DNA of 64,000 nucleotides, from the NCBI GenBank assembly GCA_035578175.1, contig JAQMRL010000022.1, positions 5,439,501 to 5,503,500 on the forward strand, read 5' to 3'. This document shows, in pieces, positions 25,021-36,395 of the stretch (positions within the stretch are counted from its first letter, which is position 1; each line of letters opens with the position of its first letter). The stretch is from Catonia carolina (Eukaryota; Arthropoda; Insecta; Hemiptera; Achilidae). The notes beneath the pieces are model-generated. The model did no database searches. It was not told where the DNA came from and saw only the letters and a list, made by a program, of their open reading frames with translations. Both the position numbers and the translations under genes were made by a program.

Positions 25021-26929
25021 AAAAACCGATTATAAATTATAAAAATCACGTGTGCTATAAGCGATATGGTATCAAATAGAATTTTATGTTTACGTTAGGT
25101 TTTTAATGGGTTTTACAAAATACTTATTTAAATTAAACCTGAATTTTGAAATATTTTTAATTTTGTAAGACTCCGTTATGACATCCAATCTTCTCAACAC
25201 TTAATGTAGAGAAATATTGTCAGATAAATTAATTCCTTGAGTGAGCAGCATCGTATCGTTGTAATTTTTAGTGTCTAGGATTACTATCAACAGCTCCACC
25301 TCGGCTTTCAAATTCCAGCATTGCTACGTTTACGTACGTGTAAAGGAAAGTAATTTAAGGTTATGCCATCCAATAAATACACTAAGTAAACTTTAATGAA
25401 TTGAAAATCAAAACAGAACTATGATAAATCAGTCATGCATCGTATATATACGAGTATGTGTACAAACGAAAGTTTTAAAGCACCTTGTGTACTTGCAAAA
25501 GTAAGGTAATCGTAAACGTAGCACATAGAAAATTCGACCCAGCAATACTGTGGCTACATGCATGGACCTTTATGTGTAAAGTGATATGACTCGTGTTATA
25601 TTATTTGTTTACCTTATAGATACACTATACTATAATTAAAATTTTAGGTAACCTATATTGTATTTTTTTTCTTAAAAATCACACAGGTCATTAAAATATT
25701 AATAATATCGCAAGGATCAATAAATATTTCACTTCTTTCCGCTCTCAACGACGTTTTTCACTCCATTTGCTATTCCAGTTATCCGGTTATTGTAAAAATT
25801 AAATTAACTGACTGAACGATAAAAATAGTAAAATAATAAATAAATATAATAGGCCTGTATTACGTAAGATACGATTATGTAATACCAAAACGTTTTAAAA
25901 TTTGGTAATCATAATAATATTAAAATGTAATATATTGAATTTTGCTGCATCGTCTCCAATTGAGTGATTGAACAAAGTGCATAAAAAGCTAACTATTCAT
26001 TTTAAGTATGCAATTAATTTAGAATTTGATATAATTTTATTGAAAGTTTTATAATTGTAGTTTTTACCAAAGAAGTTTTATAAAGTGTTCTTGAAATGAA
26101 TCTTTCAATATGAGTGATTTTATTTTTTTATTATTATGACAGTTAAATCTTCATTGTGTTTATTCATTCTTTTTAATATCTACTCCCTTCGAACCGAAAT
26201 CTATTATTATCTGACAAGCAGTTTATCTTCATTAATTTGACAAAGTCCTTTCCTTGCTAATCTCTCCTTTCTACTTTTACCTTTCCTTTATAATGAACTT
26301 TCTAACTTTTCCAATTCCCTTCCCAATTAAAAGAAATTCATGTTTAAAAAGCATTATCTTTGTAACATTCTTTACTAAAAAGCGCATTTGTATTTAACTT
26401 ATATAAGTAATAAATCCTGTATAACTTTATACGAACGATATTTCAAAAGTATTTAATCTCAAGGAAATACATTACGGAAAAATTAAGAATTATTATATTA
26501 AAAAATGGCATAGTTACGGAAAATTCTATTTAAATGAAAATTTAATTTTCAAGTTTCAATTAAGTGCACGATTATGTCACAGTTTTTACAATAATGTAAG
26601 AATCAACTTTTTATACCGGAAAAAGACAATTATTGTAAAAGTGTTTTGAAGAAGGATTATTTACAGAGAGAAAATTGTTGTTCTATATTAGAGAAGTATT
26701 TAAGTAAACTTTTCAAGGATGTAGATGATGTGTAACCATCAACATTTAAATATGTTAATAGCGTGCAGAGAAATTTATTTTATAATGGCAGCATCATAAA
26801 TCTTCACCTTAATTTTGAAAATTTGAGACAATTTGTGGAACTATAGTTACGCAGTAATAGTATGAAAAGGAAGATACGGAGTTGGACTTTTACGAGATGC
26901 TGTTTTACGAGGGCTGTTTCAAAATTGAT
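25021..26929. other. AT-rich stretch without genes
   Basis: No coding or structural RNA feature recognised; 26160-26340 is pyrimidine-rich on the plus strand. Confidence 0.4.
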
Positions 26930-27175
26930 TTATTCAGGGATTTTGGCTATCTTGGGAAATCTTGGCTATATATTTGAAAAAAGCAGATTGCAAGCAGCAG
27001 AAAATAGATTCCTTTTGACTGTCGAATGTTGGTCTAGAAAAGTGAGGTTTTGGTACGAAAATACTGAGCAGAGATGGAATTTTAAAAAATGAATACAAGA
27101 AAATGCGAGTACAGGAGAAGACAGACAGATTACTTCACAGGATGCAAGCAGGTGGAACCCCTTGAAATTCTGAGT
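26930..27175 (+). mobile_element. LINE RT C-terminal remnant
   Basis: The open frame to 27092 contains S-R-L-Q-A-A-E-N-R-F-L-L-T-V-E-C, matching the RIQAAEMRFLRSVxGC block of RTE-like LINEs (compare 52240-52290). A frame change then gives R-L-L-H-R-M-Q-A-G-G-T-P, the HVxRMxxxRxP region. No 3' tail was found. Confidence 0.6.
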
Positions 27176-27454
27176 TGCAGACTGAGAATTGGGTGGGTAA
27201 TTCTTTCGTTAAATGGTCAGAATCTGTTCCAAACTGTTTGAACTAATAATACAGGTATGGACCTATCAGGTTCTTACCATCATGAACAGGTATGGAGCAG
27301 GACAGGAATGTTTGTCTATATGCATTGAAAGTTAGGTAAGGATAGCTGCTGGATGTGATCAGTTTGGTTTCGAAACGTTTTACAGTGTAACAACCATGAG
27401 TTAATTTGCCAAGAATAACTGGCTGCTATAGTAAAAATACACATGAAAGGCAAG

Positions 27455-27849
27455 TGTAGTGATATTGCCCTTCATCTGCTAATTCCAGGGCTTAAAAATA
27501 GTTCTGTTTCTTATCACATGGTCAGCCAATTATATAACTAAATCATTTAACAACATAAGAGGTAGAGGTATAAAACACACTAGTCAGACTCCTCTGAGAA
27601 TTATGAATTTTATTATACAGCAAGATCCTGTGTTGAATGAAGTAAAGGTGGCAGTAGTTATGACAGGGTGGATAGTAGGTGCTTTGTAGAGGGCCTGGCA
27701 TGCTGATAAGCATACTTCTCCACTTAGCGAGGAAGGCATTAGTAAACTACCTCAATCCTCGTTTAGTAAAGCCTCTAGAGGCTCCACACTCATTAGTTAA
27801 GCCTCTAGAGGTGCAAACCAGCCTTTCGGATGATGAACTAAACAACAAG
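27455..27849 (+). repeat. Repeat family Q, copy B
   Basis: Same order of blocks as copy A. Distinctive here is an internal duplication: AAGCCTCTAGAGG occurs twice (about 27769 and 27800), so the CCTCTAGAGG palindrome region is doubled. The small ORF is truncated by a stop after about 29 codons. Confidence 0.75.
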
Positions 27850-29159
27850 ATAATAAGATATTCGTATTTACCAAGAATATAGGTACTATAAAGTATAAAA
27901 ATTTTGGAGATGAGAACTCTGAAGTTCTTCTAATTTTTATTATGAGGCAGTCCAAATATATTTATAAATTCATTAAAAAACATAATCTTAAAGTAATTAT
28001 ATAATACGATATGAACATCAGTTTTTATGAACTGGTATTTCTCTTTTATAAATAAAACACATTATTAAAATTTGAGAAGCAGGATTCTAAAAAAGAAACG
28101 TGTTATTTGATGAGAATCTAAGTAAAAATTCATTAGAATTCTAAATAAAGGTATAAATATAAAAAAGAAAAACAAAGTAGACTACGTGGTTATATTTGTT
28201 CACGGTTTTTGTGTTTTATCTGTCTTCTTAGTTACATTACCTACAGGATATATTAAGAGCAGAATGGGAAGAGAAAAATATTATACGAATTCTGGCGAGG
28301 GATGTATTTTGTGTAGAGGGAGTGTCAGGTCTGCGAAATGCCCTAACCGGAAGAAAGAGAGAATGAGTGAACGAAAGACGTGCGATGACACATAGAAAAT
28401 GAACTTACATATTTTACGAGATCCACTGATATATTTCCCGCCATATTTCAAAGATAACAAGCTGGAATATGGAATACAGTTCCCTCAAACTGTTAGATAT
28501 ATATGATACAGTCTAACAGTTCATTGTCATTTACATTCAAATTTTGTTTTAAATTATGGATGGGTTCATTCTATAAATATAAACCTAATTAAATTAAAAA
28601 TAAAATTATTAAATAAATTTATCTTTAAAATATTTATATCAAGCAATAAATTCAGAAGGGATATATCAGTACACCCTTCAGTCGTTTGACATGAAATATT
28701 CATAAATATGAATTTATTTCAAAATCGTTAAAATAGTGATAATAAGGTTGTCAATACGAACATGTCATGGTGCAAAGTTTTTTAAATTTTAGAGAAAACC
28801 ACTGTTTAATTGGTCAAAATTCAAAATCCGCCGTTGACCACATTGATTTGTACTATTTTCTTCTTCCTCGCGCTATATTTGGTTTTTATTCTGTTCCCTC
28901 CCAACAATCAAATGTATTCAAACGTATGTTCTGCTCAATCATACAGAATCGTCAGAATTTATTCAGAATCGTAAGTTTCACCATTTTCGTTCGTACATTC
29001 ATGTTTTTCAAAGGTCAGTACAGTATTTTTTTACATTTTCCATGCATTCAATCGTTTTTCATACTCAATTGTTGTTGTAGTGCTTTCATTTCAAGAATTT
29101 AAAACTTTTCTTTCGTGCTAATGGAAACTACGTAAATATATTTTTTTCTTATTCTTTAG
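27850..29159. other. Stretch without recognised genes
   Basis: Two open frames (28186-28395 and 28767-29102, plus) have no pattern I recognise. A perfect 10-bp inverted repeat AACTGTTAGA/TCTAACAGTT spans 28488-28521 with a 14-nt loop. Confidence 0.35.
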
Positions 29160-29485
29160 GTTCTTATCCGTTCTGGATATTGACTACCATATTAACAATC
29201 TGAACTTTGTCCACTGCTGTTCGAAACAGCTTTGTTGTCGATTTCGAGTTCATTTTCAGATTTTTCAACCAGGAAATACGTCTTCTCCGCAACCTACGTT
29301 GTCCAGCTATTTTTCCTTGCCATATAAATTCCAGGAACCCATATAAATTTTCTCGTTGCACAATATGTTCCAAATACTCGGCTTCCTAATCTTTGTAGTG
29401 TTTATAACTTCATTTTTATTTCAACATGCGTCTCAATATCTCCTCATTAGAGACGCAATTCTTCCAGGAGATTCTCATTAACTTT
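29160..29485 (-). mobile_element. LINE 3' end related to the element at 45053-48465
   Basis: Minus-strand peptides parallel the C-terminus of the 45-48 kb element: R-I-S-W-K-N-C-V-S-N-E-E-I-L-R-R-M, then Y-L-E-H-I-V-Q-R-E-N, G-K-I-A-G-Q-R-R-L-R-R-R-R-I-S-W-L-K-N-L, and L-F-R-T-A-V-D-K-V-Q-I-V-N-M-V-V-N-I-Q just before the stop near 29164. The 3' UTR is almost absent. Broken by one or two frameshifts upstream of 29390. Confidence 0.8.
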
Positions 29486-29799
29486 CTTTAAAGCCAAATC
29501 TCAAACACATAAAAACTAGCGTAAATAAAATACATAATATTATTAACTTCAACTTCGAGTAACTTAAAATGTTATATGAACAATCTATCAAATGCATACA
29601 AGAACCAGTGCTGAGATTATCTTTTATATCAACATATCATTTGTAGTTACATGTATGAATGATCCTGGTCTAGGCTACACAAGCAAGATCTTCTTGTGAA
29701 CGAAACTAAACTAAACTACACTCCGAATTATTTATTAAAATAAAATTGATTTTTCTTTATAATTTTAATCATTTTGTTATTTAAATACTTTTTTTGTTA

Positions 29800-30190
29800 C
29801 CATTCTCCCGGCTGGTTTGATGCAGTTCTCCAAGCTGTTCTATCTTGCGCAAGTCGTATCATATCTACATGTTACATACCTGTAACACCCTACATCTTTT
29901 GTAATTTTCTTAATATATTCTTATCTTTATCTCCCTCTGCAATTTACTCCCTCAGTATTACCCTCCACTACTGATAGCCCAATACCTGGATGTCTTAAGA
30001 TATATGCCCCACTACCCAATCCCTTCTTCTGGTAAGATGCTTTCATCGTCCCAGCGTAACTCACTAATTTCTACAATATTTAAGTTCAACTTATCCATTA
30101 CCCTTTTTAAATTTCCTAACGTACCAGGTTGTTTTAATTTCCTAACATTCCATATTCCAACTCAAAGAATTTCAGAAACTTTAAATACCT
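29800..30190 (-). mobile_element. Internally deleted LINE: endonuclease start joined to RT end
   Basis: On the minus strand, 30180-30020 reads G-I-W-N-V-R-K-L-K-Q-P-G and L-N-I-V-E-I-S-E-L-R-W-D-D-E, the start of an APE-type endonuclease domain (WNVR...SELRW). Directly after, 30020-29960 reads R-R-R-D-W-V-V-G-H-I with a frame change into L-R-H-P-G, and then Y-I-K-K-I-T-K-D-V-G-C, which belongs to the C-terminal GHVLR...KDV region of RTE-like LINEs. All of RT and most of the endonuclease are missing at a GAAGAAGG-type junction near 30020-30010. Confidence 0.7.
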
Positions 30191-31570
30191 TGAAACATTT
30201 TTTAGTATTGCATTCAATGGTTTGTTTAGTATAACAATGACTTTACTTTTTTCATTGTGTGTGATCATTTTAATTAATCAGGCACACCTTCCGAGTCGTC
30301 CTTTAGGTCAATTCAGCTTTTCATTAACCTTTGCATTACATTCACCCGATATCCACTTAAGAAGTAAATTCTAAATTTTATGGTTCTCTTGTGTACAGTA
30401 TTTACCTACCTAGGCTAAAATATAACCACAAAATATAAAAAGCAAATCAACAATTAAGCTAATTAATGAATTTATTTATAACATTACTAACTTAATTTAT
30501 AGTTTATCATTATTTGTTTGCTCATTTCGCTTCCCGGTTTCTAATAAAACTAATTACACTAAAATTTGTTTAAATTATGTACTACGTAGCCTACCTAAAA
30601 CGTATCTAATAATGTAGGTACACACTGTTATTTATTTACATACTACGACCCTTTTTGTATGGTTTTTGAAAATTTTACAGAATATTTTATGCAGAAATCA
30701 GATGTGACATTAATTTTGGATACCTGCCTCTTATATGATTTTAATATATTTTGGAAAAAAGTAAAATGTTACTGTCATTGTAGATTTTTAGGCCTATTAT
30801 ACTGTTTAATTGATAACTGACTTCATAGTACAAAATATTGTATATTATATAGTATAAAAGAATTTTCCCAAACGACTTGACTCGTAACATTATATAAAAA
30901 AAATAATATTTTAACAGTTCAGCTTCCTTCATAGTCCAAAGACCTTCTAACACGGCTTGATTATTTAGTCTATATCTACATATACGGAGAACCATTTCTA
31001 TAATATCACTGTAGTCTACACAATGATACAAATACGTAATTTTCTCTACAGTCGAACATACTGAAGGCCTATGGCCTATTAAGTAAAAACAATGAGTAGT
31101 ATAATATTAAACTATCTGTACATTCCTTTAATTATTTTATAGCTTAATTTCACGTCATTCTACATCTATAATTAAATAGAATCAAAAACTGTTCTCAGAA
31201 TCATGTCTTACCTCATCATTTTCAGAGTGTAAAATACCCATGCTTATTAAAATATGGTGATCTTCTCCGTTGAGTGAAACAAAGTTGCATGCCTAACTTC
31301 TCCATTTAAGACGTTTCACAAAAAAATGTTCTGTTGGAATTGATAACGTACTGTTAAATAAATCGTAAATATATATTAGTATACGTATCTAGTAAGTCCA
31401 TTATTATTATTTTATTAATCAGCAGACGTATTTAGTGATGTATTTAGTATTTCTAGTGATAACTCATTATGAACTACCAAAGACGTATACACATGTGTAT
31501 AGTAATGTCTATGTCAACTACAGCCAATAACATTACTAACATATAAACAAATATTTTTTCTGTTTTATAT
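29974..31570. other. Mostly unassigned stretch right of the deleted LINE
   Basis: Beyond 30190 nothing was recognised up to the SINE at 31571; a 96-codon minus-strand frame at 30741-31031 is AT-driven and lacks any family pattern. Confidence 0.3.
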
Positions 31571-31738
31571 TTAAAGTCGCATCGACAGCTTGGTCATTAG
31601 CGACTACAATTGGTTAAGAAACTAGCAAGGTGAGTTTTGGCACGTAATAATTCCCAGCCCTAGCCCGGAATCGAACCCACCTGGAAACAAACTATTTTGT
31701 TTGCCAACATTTATGAATGCTGGCCTCCATAATTAAAC
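31571..31738 (-). mobile_element. tRNA-derived SINE with LINE-type tail (S1)
   Basis: Read on the minus strand from about 31738: a tRNA-like head with an exact B box GGTTCGATTCC at about 31660-31670, a body with GGGAATTATTACGTGCCAAAAC, and a tail GTAGTCGCTAATGACC followed by GTCGATGCGAC and an AT-rich end. The same body and tail occur at 58785-58950. The A box is not clear. The tail equals that of the LINEs at 571 and 4765. Confidence 0.8.
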
Positions 31739-31807
31739 GTAAGTCATTTTTATTATTAGATATATTTTATTAAACATTATTTTCCTTTGTTTGCACCACG
31801 ACATATA

Positions 31808-32199
31808 TGATATATAATGAACAGCCAAAAACAAAACAAATTTAATATAGCTAACACTCACCTCAGAGTATTACATTTATTCAAGATCTCTCGTCTCTCT
31901 CGGAGACATCATCAGGAATTGAATACTACACACTAAACACATATAACATGAAACATTAAAACAATCATGGTCAAATACCACGTCAAATATTTCATGGTTA
32001 GTGAAATAGTAAATAATTGACGTGGTCTTCGACCATGATTGTTTTAATGTTTTAAGTTATATGTTATATGTGTTTAGTGTGTAGTATTTAATTCCTGATG
32101 ATGTCTCCGAGAGAGACGAAAGATCTTGAATAAATGTAATACTCTGAGGTGAGTGTTATATTAAATTTGTTTTGTTTTTGGCTGTTCATTATATATCAC
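31808..32199. repeat. Long inverted repeat of two Penelope-like ends
   Basis: A left arm (31808-about 31990) and a right arm (about 32011-32199) are inverted copies, with a ~20-nt spacer. The outer ends are TATATAATGAACAGCC on the left and GGCTGTTCATTATATA on the right. The right side including the spacer (from about 31994) matches the unit at 14558-14772, so the spacer is the unit's own start and the left arm is an inverted, slightly truncated second copy. Arms differ by scattered substitutions and a few indels. Confidence 0.85.
32085..32137 (+). ncRNA. Hammerhead-ribozyme-like motif in Penelope-like end
   Basis: Core CTGATGA at 32095-32101; stem II GTCTC (32103-32107) with GAGAC (32113-32117) and a CGAGA loop; GAAA at 32118-32121. 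Stem I is ATTC (32091-32094) with GAAT (32128-32131), extended past one bulged A by ATTT (32086-32089) with AAAT (32132-32135). The stretch between, AGATCT (32121-32126), is self-complementary, as expected where two molecules share stem III, and CTT (32125-32127) fits the NUH cleavage rule. One departure: an extra T (32102) sits between CTGATGA and stem II. Penelope-like elements are known to carry type I hammerheads with very short stem III. Activity is not shown. Confidence 0.45.
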
Positions 32200-32239
32200 C
32201 TATGTAAATAGTATACTGTATTTTTATAAACTAGTAACT

Positions 32240-32800
32240 AAAAAACCAAGAACAGAACAGAAGAACTACAAAGATAAAATAAGAATGCTAAAAACAATTA
32301 CAATCAAGAAACACTTAGTATATGGCATAAATAGACTTCTCCCAAACGATATTGCTTATCAAGAGAACTACTCATAACAGAACATTATGGGGAAGAAAGT
32401 AAATTACCCGTCTATAGTCATCTAATAAAGCTCCCAGACGAAAGACTAAACAAGAAACTGCTAATCTACCTATAAAACCGTAAATTCAAAATATTTGGCT
32501 ACAAGAAGTGGAAAACAATCTAAAAGAACTTGAATTTACCAAGAAATAGATTTTTAATCGGGTGCAAAAATCTACCTTTAAAAGAGGAAAGCAAATTTAA
32601 AAACCAAAACTTTGAAACAGACGAATTACTACATAATAGATTAAGAGAGTTATCAGAGATCATAGAGAATTAGGGATTAAAAGGATGAGAGATCAATATT
32701 ATAAAAGGAATTCCCAGAAATGGTCTCCCAGACTTTGACTAGGTTTTCTCAATTGAAGGCTACAAAAAAAATAAAAATTGTGTAATATTAAATGCATAGA
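32240..32800 (+). mobile_element. LINE family W-like 3' end
   Basis: Fragmentary plus-strand frames resemble the closing part of family W: L-P-V-Y-S-H-L-I-K-L-P-D-E-R-L-N-K-K near 32402-32460, W-L-Q-E-V-E-N-N-L-K-E-L-E-F-T near 32498-32545, and G-I-K-R-M-R-D-Q-Y-Y-K-R near 32674-32710. The end near 32760-32790 is GGCTACAAAAAAA followed by A-rich sequence, close to the GGCCGTAAAA end of the other copies. Confidence 0.55.
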
Positions 32801-32845
32801 CTAAAACCAACATCAGAAACTAATACCTGCACACAGACCTTCTTT

Positions 32846-32870
32846 ACACACACACACATATATATATATA
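32846..32870. repeat. (CA)n(TA)n microsatellite
   Basis: CA repeats passing directly into TA repeats. Confidence 0.95.
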
Positions 32871-33849
32871 GTATTTTTAATTATTTTGTTTAGGTAAGTA
32901 TTAGAAAACATAAAAATTTAAAGATACATGTATTTCTATATTTATACCTATGTGAATAAAAGGAAATAAAATTTCATTTCATTACATGTAGTAACATGAA
33001 AGAATAATACATGAATTAATGAACGTACTAATCAAGTACCTTAGTATTATACAATACTTTATTAAACGATGTTGAGTCTCATCATTCATGCTTAAATATT
33101 TTATAACCTTCAAAAAGAAAATTCTTTAGAGGCCTTTATAGGTATTCTGATTTAGTATTATTGCTACAAAATTACGAATTAAATTGAGTATTAAACAATA
33201 ATAGATGGTAATTATAGTAGAAATACTGTGAGTGGAAATAATGTAATAAAAGTAAAAACACTCCTCTAAGAAATAACTTAAATGATAATAATTGGTTTCA
33301 AGAAAGGTAAATAAAATGAAGATTTCTGCGCTAGTTGCTGCATTATGAAAGCAATTGCACTTCAGAAGAATGTAATACTCCTGGGAGTCCCAAGATGATT
33401 TTCTTTTTCATAATAGCTTGACTTCTAAAAGCTTGCCGTGCTCTCTGAAAGAGTAAAAATAGACTGTCGAGTTAGATAACATTTATTTTTCTTAGGACAA
33501 TTTAATCTCTGTCATAAAGCAATTTGTAAAACTATATTATATTACAGGTTCTTTTGTACAAATGTTTTATCTTGTAGACCTACAAAATTTATCTTTCTCT
33601 TACTGATTATTATCCGTATATGCAATATATACTTATAAAAATAAAGCTACATTACAATAAAATAAAACGAAACTAATTCTTCTTGTTATTTCTAATCTAA
33701 TTCAAAAATTAATAATACAGTACTGTATTACATAGAGAGAAGGTTAAATTAAAGGTTAACTGTAAAATATTAACTGTAATAAAAAATTTATTTTATTTAG
33801 GAAGGATTGTCGATAAATTTCAGTTAAGTTGAGTAGGATTTTTTTTTGT
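32871..33849. other. AT-rich stretch without genes
   Basis: Nothing recognised. Confidence 0.35.
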
Positions 33850-33932
33850 TTAAATGTCCGACTCTTTTGCAATTACTGCTAATGCAGACGGTGAAGGATG
33901 AAATGATTTTTTTGTAACGTATAAAAATGTGT
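33850..33932 (-). mobile_element. SINE S2 fragment (body and tail)
   Basis: Minus-strand partial copy of the SINE at 52915-53106: ACGTTACAAAAAAATCATTTCATCC-like body then CGTCTGCATTAGCAGTAAT and GTCGG. The tRNA-like head is missing. Confidence 0.7.
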
Positions 33933-34739
33933 AGGATATCTTATACACCTTTAATACGTTTTAGCAAAAACTGATGACTTTTAAATTTATGTTTACAACG
34001 TTACTGTTAGGTCAACAATTGTCATAGATAATCAACCAATAATAATCTTAATTCCATTGAAGAAAGTCGGTGGTTTGGATAGGATGTTAACCAATGTATC
34101 GTTTCTTGTAAAATTAGATTATCAGATAATGTATAATTGAAACTAAAACTAACGTTCTAATGAAATCAGGATTTCATTTGAGTAAATAGAGTATCGCCTA
34201 CTCAAGAAATTGTTCAAGAACAAAGTTAGAAGGAATACACTCCTGAAGTTATGTAATGATATCTGTTCCTAAAAATAACTACTTGTATTTGTCTTTGTGG
34301 AAGTTAGACGTGGACAATTACAGCTGCTCTCTATGAAAATGGGTTAATCCAGACTGGATAGACATTGGAATGCAGACATTACACAGCGACTGGATTGTTT
34401 TTACTAGTGGACAGGTAAAATTCCTCCTTTGGTGGTTATTTTAATCACATAAAAATATAAGTATACATCTGAAACTCATAGAAGATATATAAGAATGGAT
34501 TAATAATAAAGAAGACTTAATAACTTATTATGAATAAAAGTAAAACTGTGCCTTCATCCGTTCATTAAGCGCTAGCCATTTGCCCTCTGTATTTGTTGAT
34601 TCTGTCTGTGTTAGCACATTTTACGGGCCACATAATATGTACTACATACTTGAAAGGTGAAGGCAGACTGAATTTTGATTGAGCAGTACAACGATGGTGA
34701 GTCGGAGCTTGGATAGGCGAAGGAAACGATTGAAGGACA
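33933..34739. other. Stretch without recognised genes
   Basis: Nothing firm. 34690-34760 may be a worn LINE C-terminus (D-W-R-T-I-D-L then an AAGAAGAAGA tail), too weak to call. Confidence 0.25.
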
Positions 34740-35050
34740 ATTGACCTTGCCGTGTGCCTAGCACTTAAAGAGAAGAAGAAGATGGAAAAGTAAAAGGAGG
34801 GGTAATAGGAGTAGGAATAGGTTAAGATGAAGAAAAAGAAGTGTTGGTGAAAAAGAAGAAGATCGTCGGCGAGGGATGGTAGAGTTAGTGGTCGTCGGAT
34901 ATGTTGGTCGAAGGGTAGGTTGTAAGTGAGGGGAAATGAGAAGAAGAAGGTGAATGTGAAAAAATAGGGCGAAGGAAACGTAATTGGCGGGGTCGAGGGT
35001 GAAGGAGAAGAAGGTGAATGTGACTTAAAGAAGTAGGGACATAGGAAACG
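34740..35050. repeat. Purine-rich imperfect minisatellite
   Basis: The plus strand is strongly biased to A and G. A degenerate unit recurs: GAGAAGAAGAAGGTGAATGTGA (about 34938) and GGAGAAGAAGGTGAATGTGA (about 35001), each followed within about 30 bases by GGAAACGTAA. An earlier GCGAAGGAAACG at about 34716 may be a relic of the same unit. Confidence 0.7.
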
Positions 35051-35779
35051 TAACCATCATCAGTTTACTCAATTATCAACATCATTAACAATATAATGTG
35101 TAGATTCTTTCATTCAAATTTAATTAGGACTACTCATAACATAACTGAGGCATTATCGTAGAATTACTTCTTTAATATAATATTATTATGTCTTTTACTT
35201 TTATCCTATTTATTCTTTTCTGTTAGGTCAAAGTTGTTATACAAAACAATATTGTTGAATAATTTGAAAGCTGAATATTTAAAATGAATTTTATTATTTA
35301 TTATCTTTCTTTGCAATTCACAATAAACTTGAAAAGTATTTTATAAATATAATGTTGTAAAGAGTTGTTGTTGACTTTGTGCGTTAATAATAATTCACCT
35401 ACAAAAAATTGAAAAGGTAGTACTGTCATGACTAAAATTTATAAAATTACTAAATGTTTATTTTTATTGATGGCATTCTAAATTTATTATCTTCTGACGT
35501 TTGACAGCTTTTTTTTCTAACATCCGAGAATATTTACAATCAGTTTAAAAAAAACAAAAACTGTAAGTAAATAGCATGAACGGGTTTACATGATGAAGAC
35601 AATACCCAATGCTATTGCTTCGGAAACGAAAAAATAAAATAAAATTTTTATAACATTAACAAGATAAAAGATGAATAACATTAACAGAAAAAGTAACCAA
35701 ATTAATAACGGTGATATTATAGAGATGGGACTTCAATTAGGCTATGATTTAAAAAAAAAGAAAAAAACGTAGGTTAGTC
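35051..35779. other. AT-rich stretch without genes
   Basis: Nothing recognised. Confidence 0.35.
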
Positions 35780-36395
35780 GGTAAATCTAAACGGAAGGTC
35801 AAGCAATTTTATTCGTTTCACGTCTTCGCTATTATAAAGTAAATTAAGCGCCAAAGAATTCGGGTGATCCGCTAATTTTTCTTGATATTTTGAACTTAGC
35901 TGCGTGATTTCCTCTTTTACGGTGTTAACACATAAGTCCTTAAGCAATGTATCATTTGTCACGTACCATGGAGCTTTGTTATTATCCGTAAGACTTTCGA
36001 CTGGAATTGTTGGATGATAGCAAGATTCGATTTCGCAGCTGAACCCTAAAGCGGTAACCCACAGCGGTTTCAGTACGGCTTTGTACAGTAGAAGCTTGCA
36101 CTCTAATGACTGCTGTGAACGTTTGTTACTCATCCATTACAAATCTCTCAGCTTCAATCCTAATCTTTTGCGTGTATTCCAAATATGTTTGGACCAGATA
36201 AGGCGTCGATCTAAGTGCAGTCCTAAGTATTTTACATCATCTGACTGAGGAACTGGTCTTTCATTTAGTCGTATCGGTGGACATGTGTCTTTTCTCAAAG
36301 TAAACGTAATATGTCTCGATTTGTCGTCATTTATTTTTATTATCCAATTGTTGCACCAGTTCTCAACTATACTTAGATGGTCTTGTAATAATTAC
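35780..36395 (-). mobile_element. Jockey-like LINE RT 3' portion
   Basis: From 36395 down: L-S-I-V-E-N-W-C-N-N-W-I-I-K-I-N, T-F-T-L-R-K-D-T-C-P, V-K-Y-L-G-L-H-L-D-R-R-L-I-W, a stop at about 36137, then the open frame 36133-35774 with L-E-C-K-L-L-L-Y-K-A-V-L-K-P-L-W, N-K-A-P-W-Y-V-T-N, Y-Q-E-K-L-A-D-H-P-N and D-L-P-F-R-F. These are the RT thumb and C-terminal landmarks of Jockey-clade proteins. Inside the open frame the segment before APWYV is read in the wrong frame (FQSK block appears in another frame), implying two compensating indels. No RNase H is present. Confidence 0.85.

Noticed and set aside
28767..29102. 111-codon plus-strand open frame
   Set aside because: Phenylalanine- and serine-rich in an AT-rich region, with no known motif and no ATG-proximal context that would mark a gene.
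30741..31031. 96-codon minus-strand frame
   Set aside because: Tyrosine/isoleucine-rich translation of AT-rich DNA with no conserved motif.
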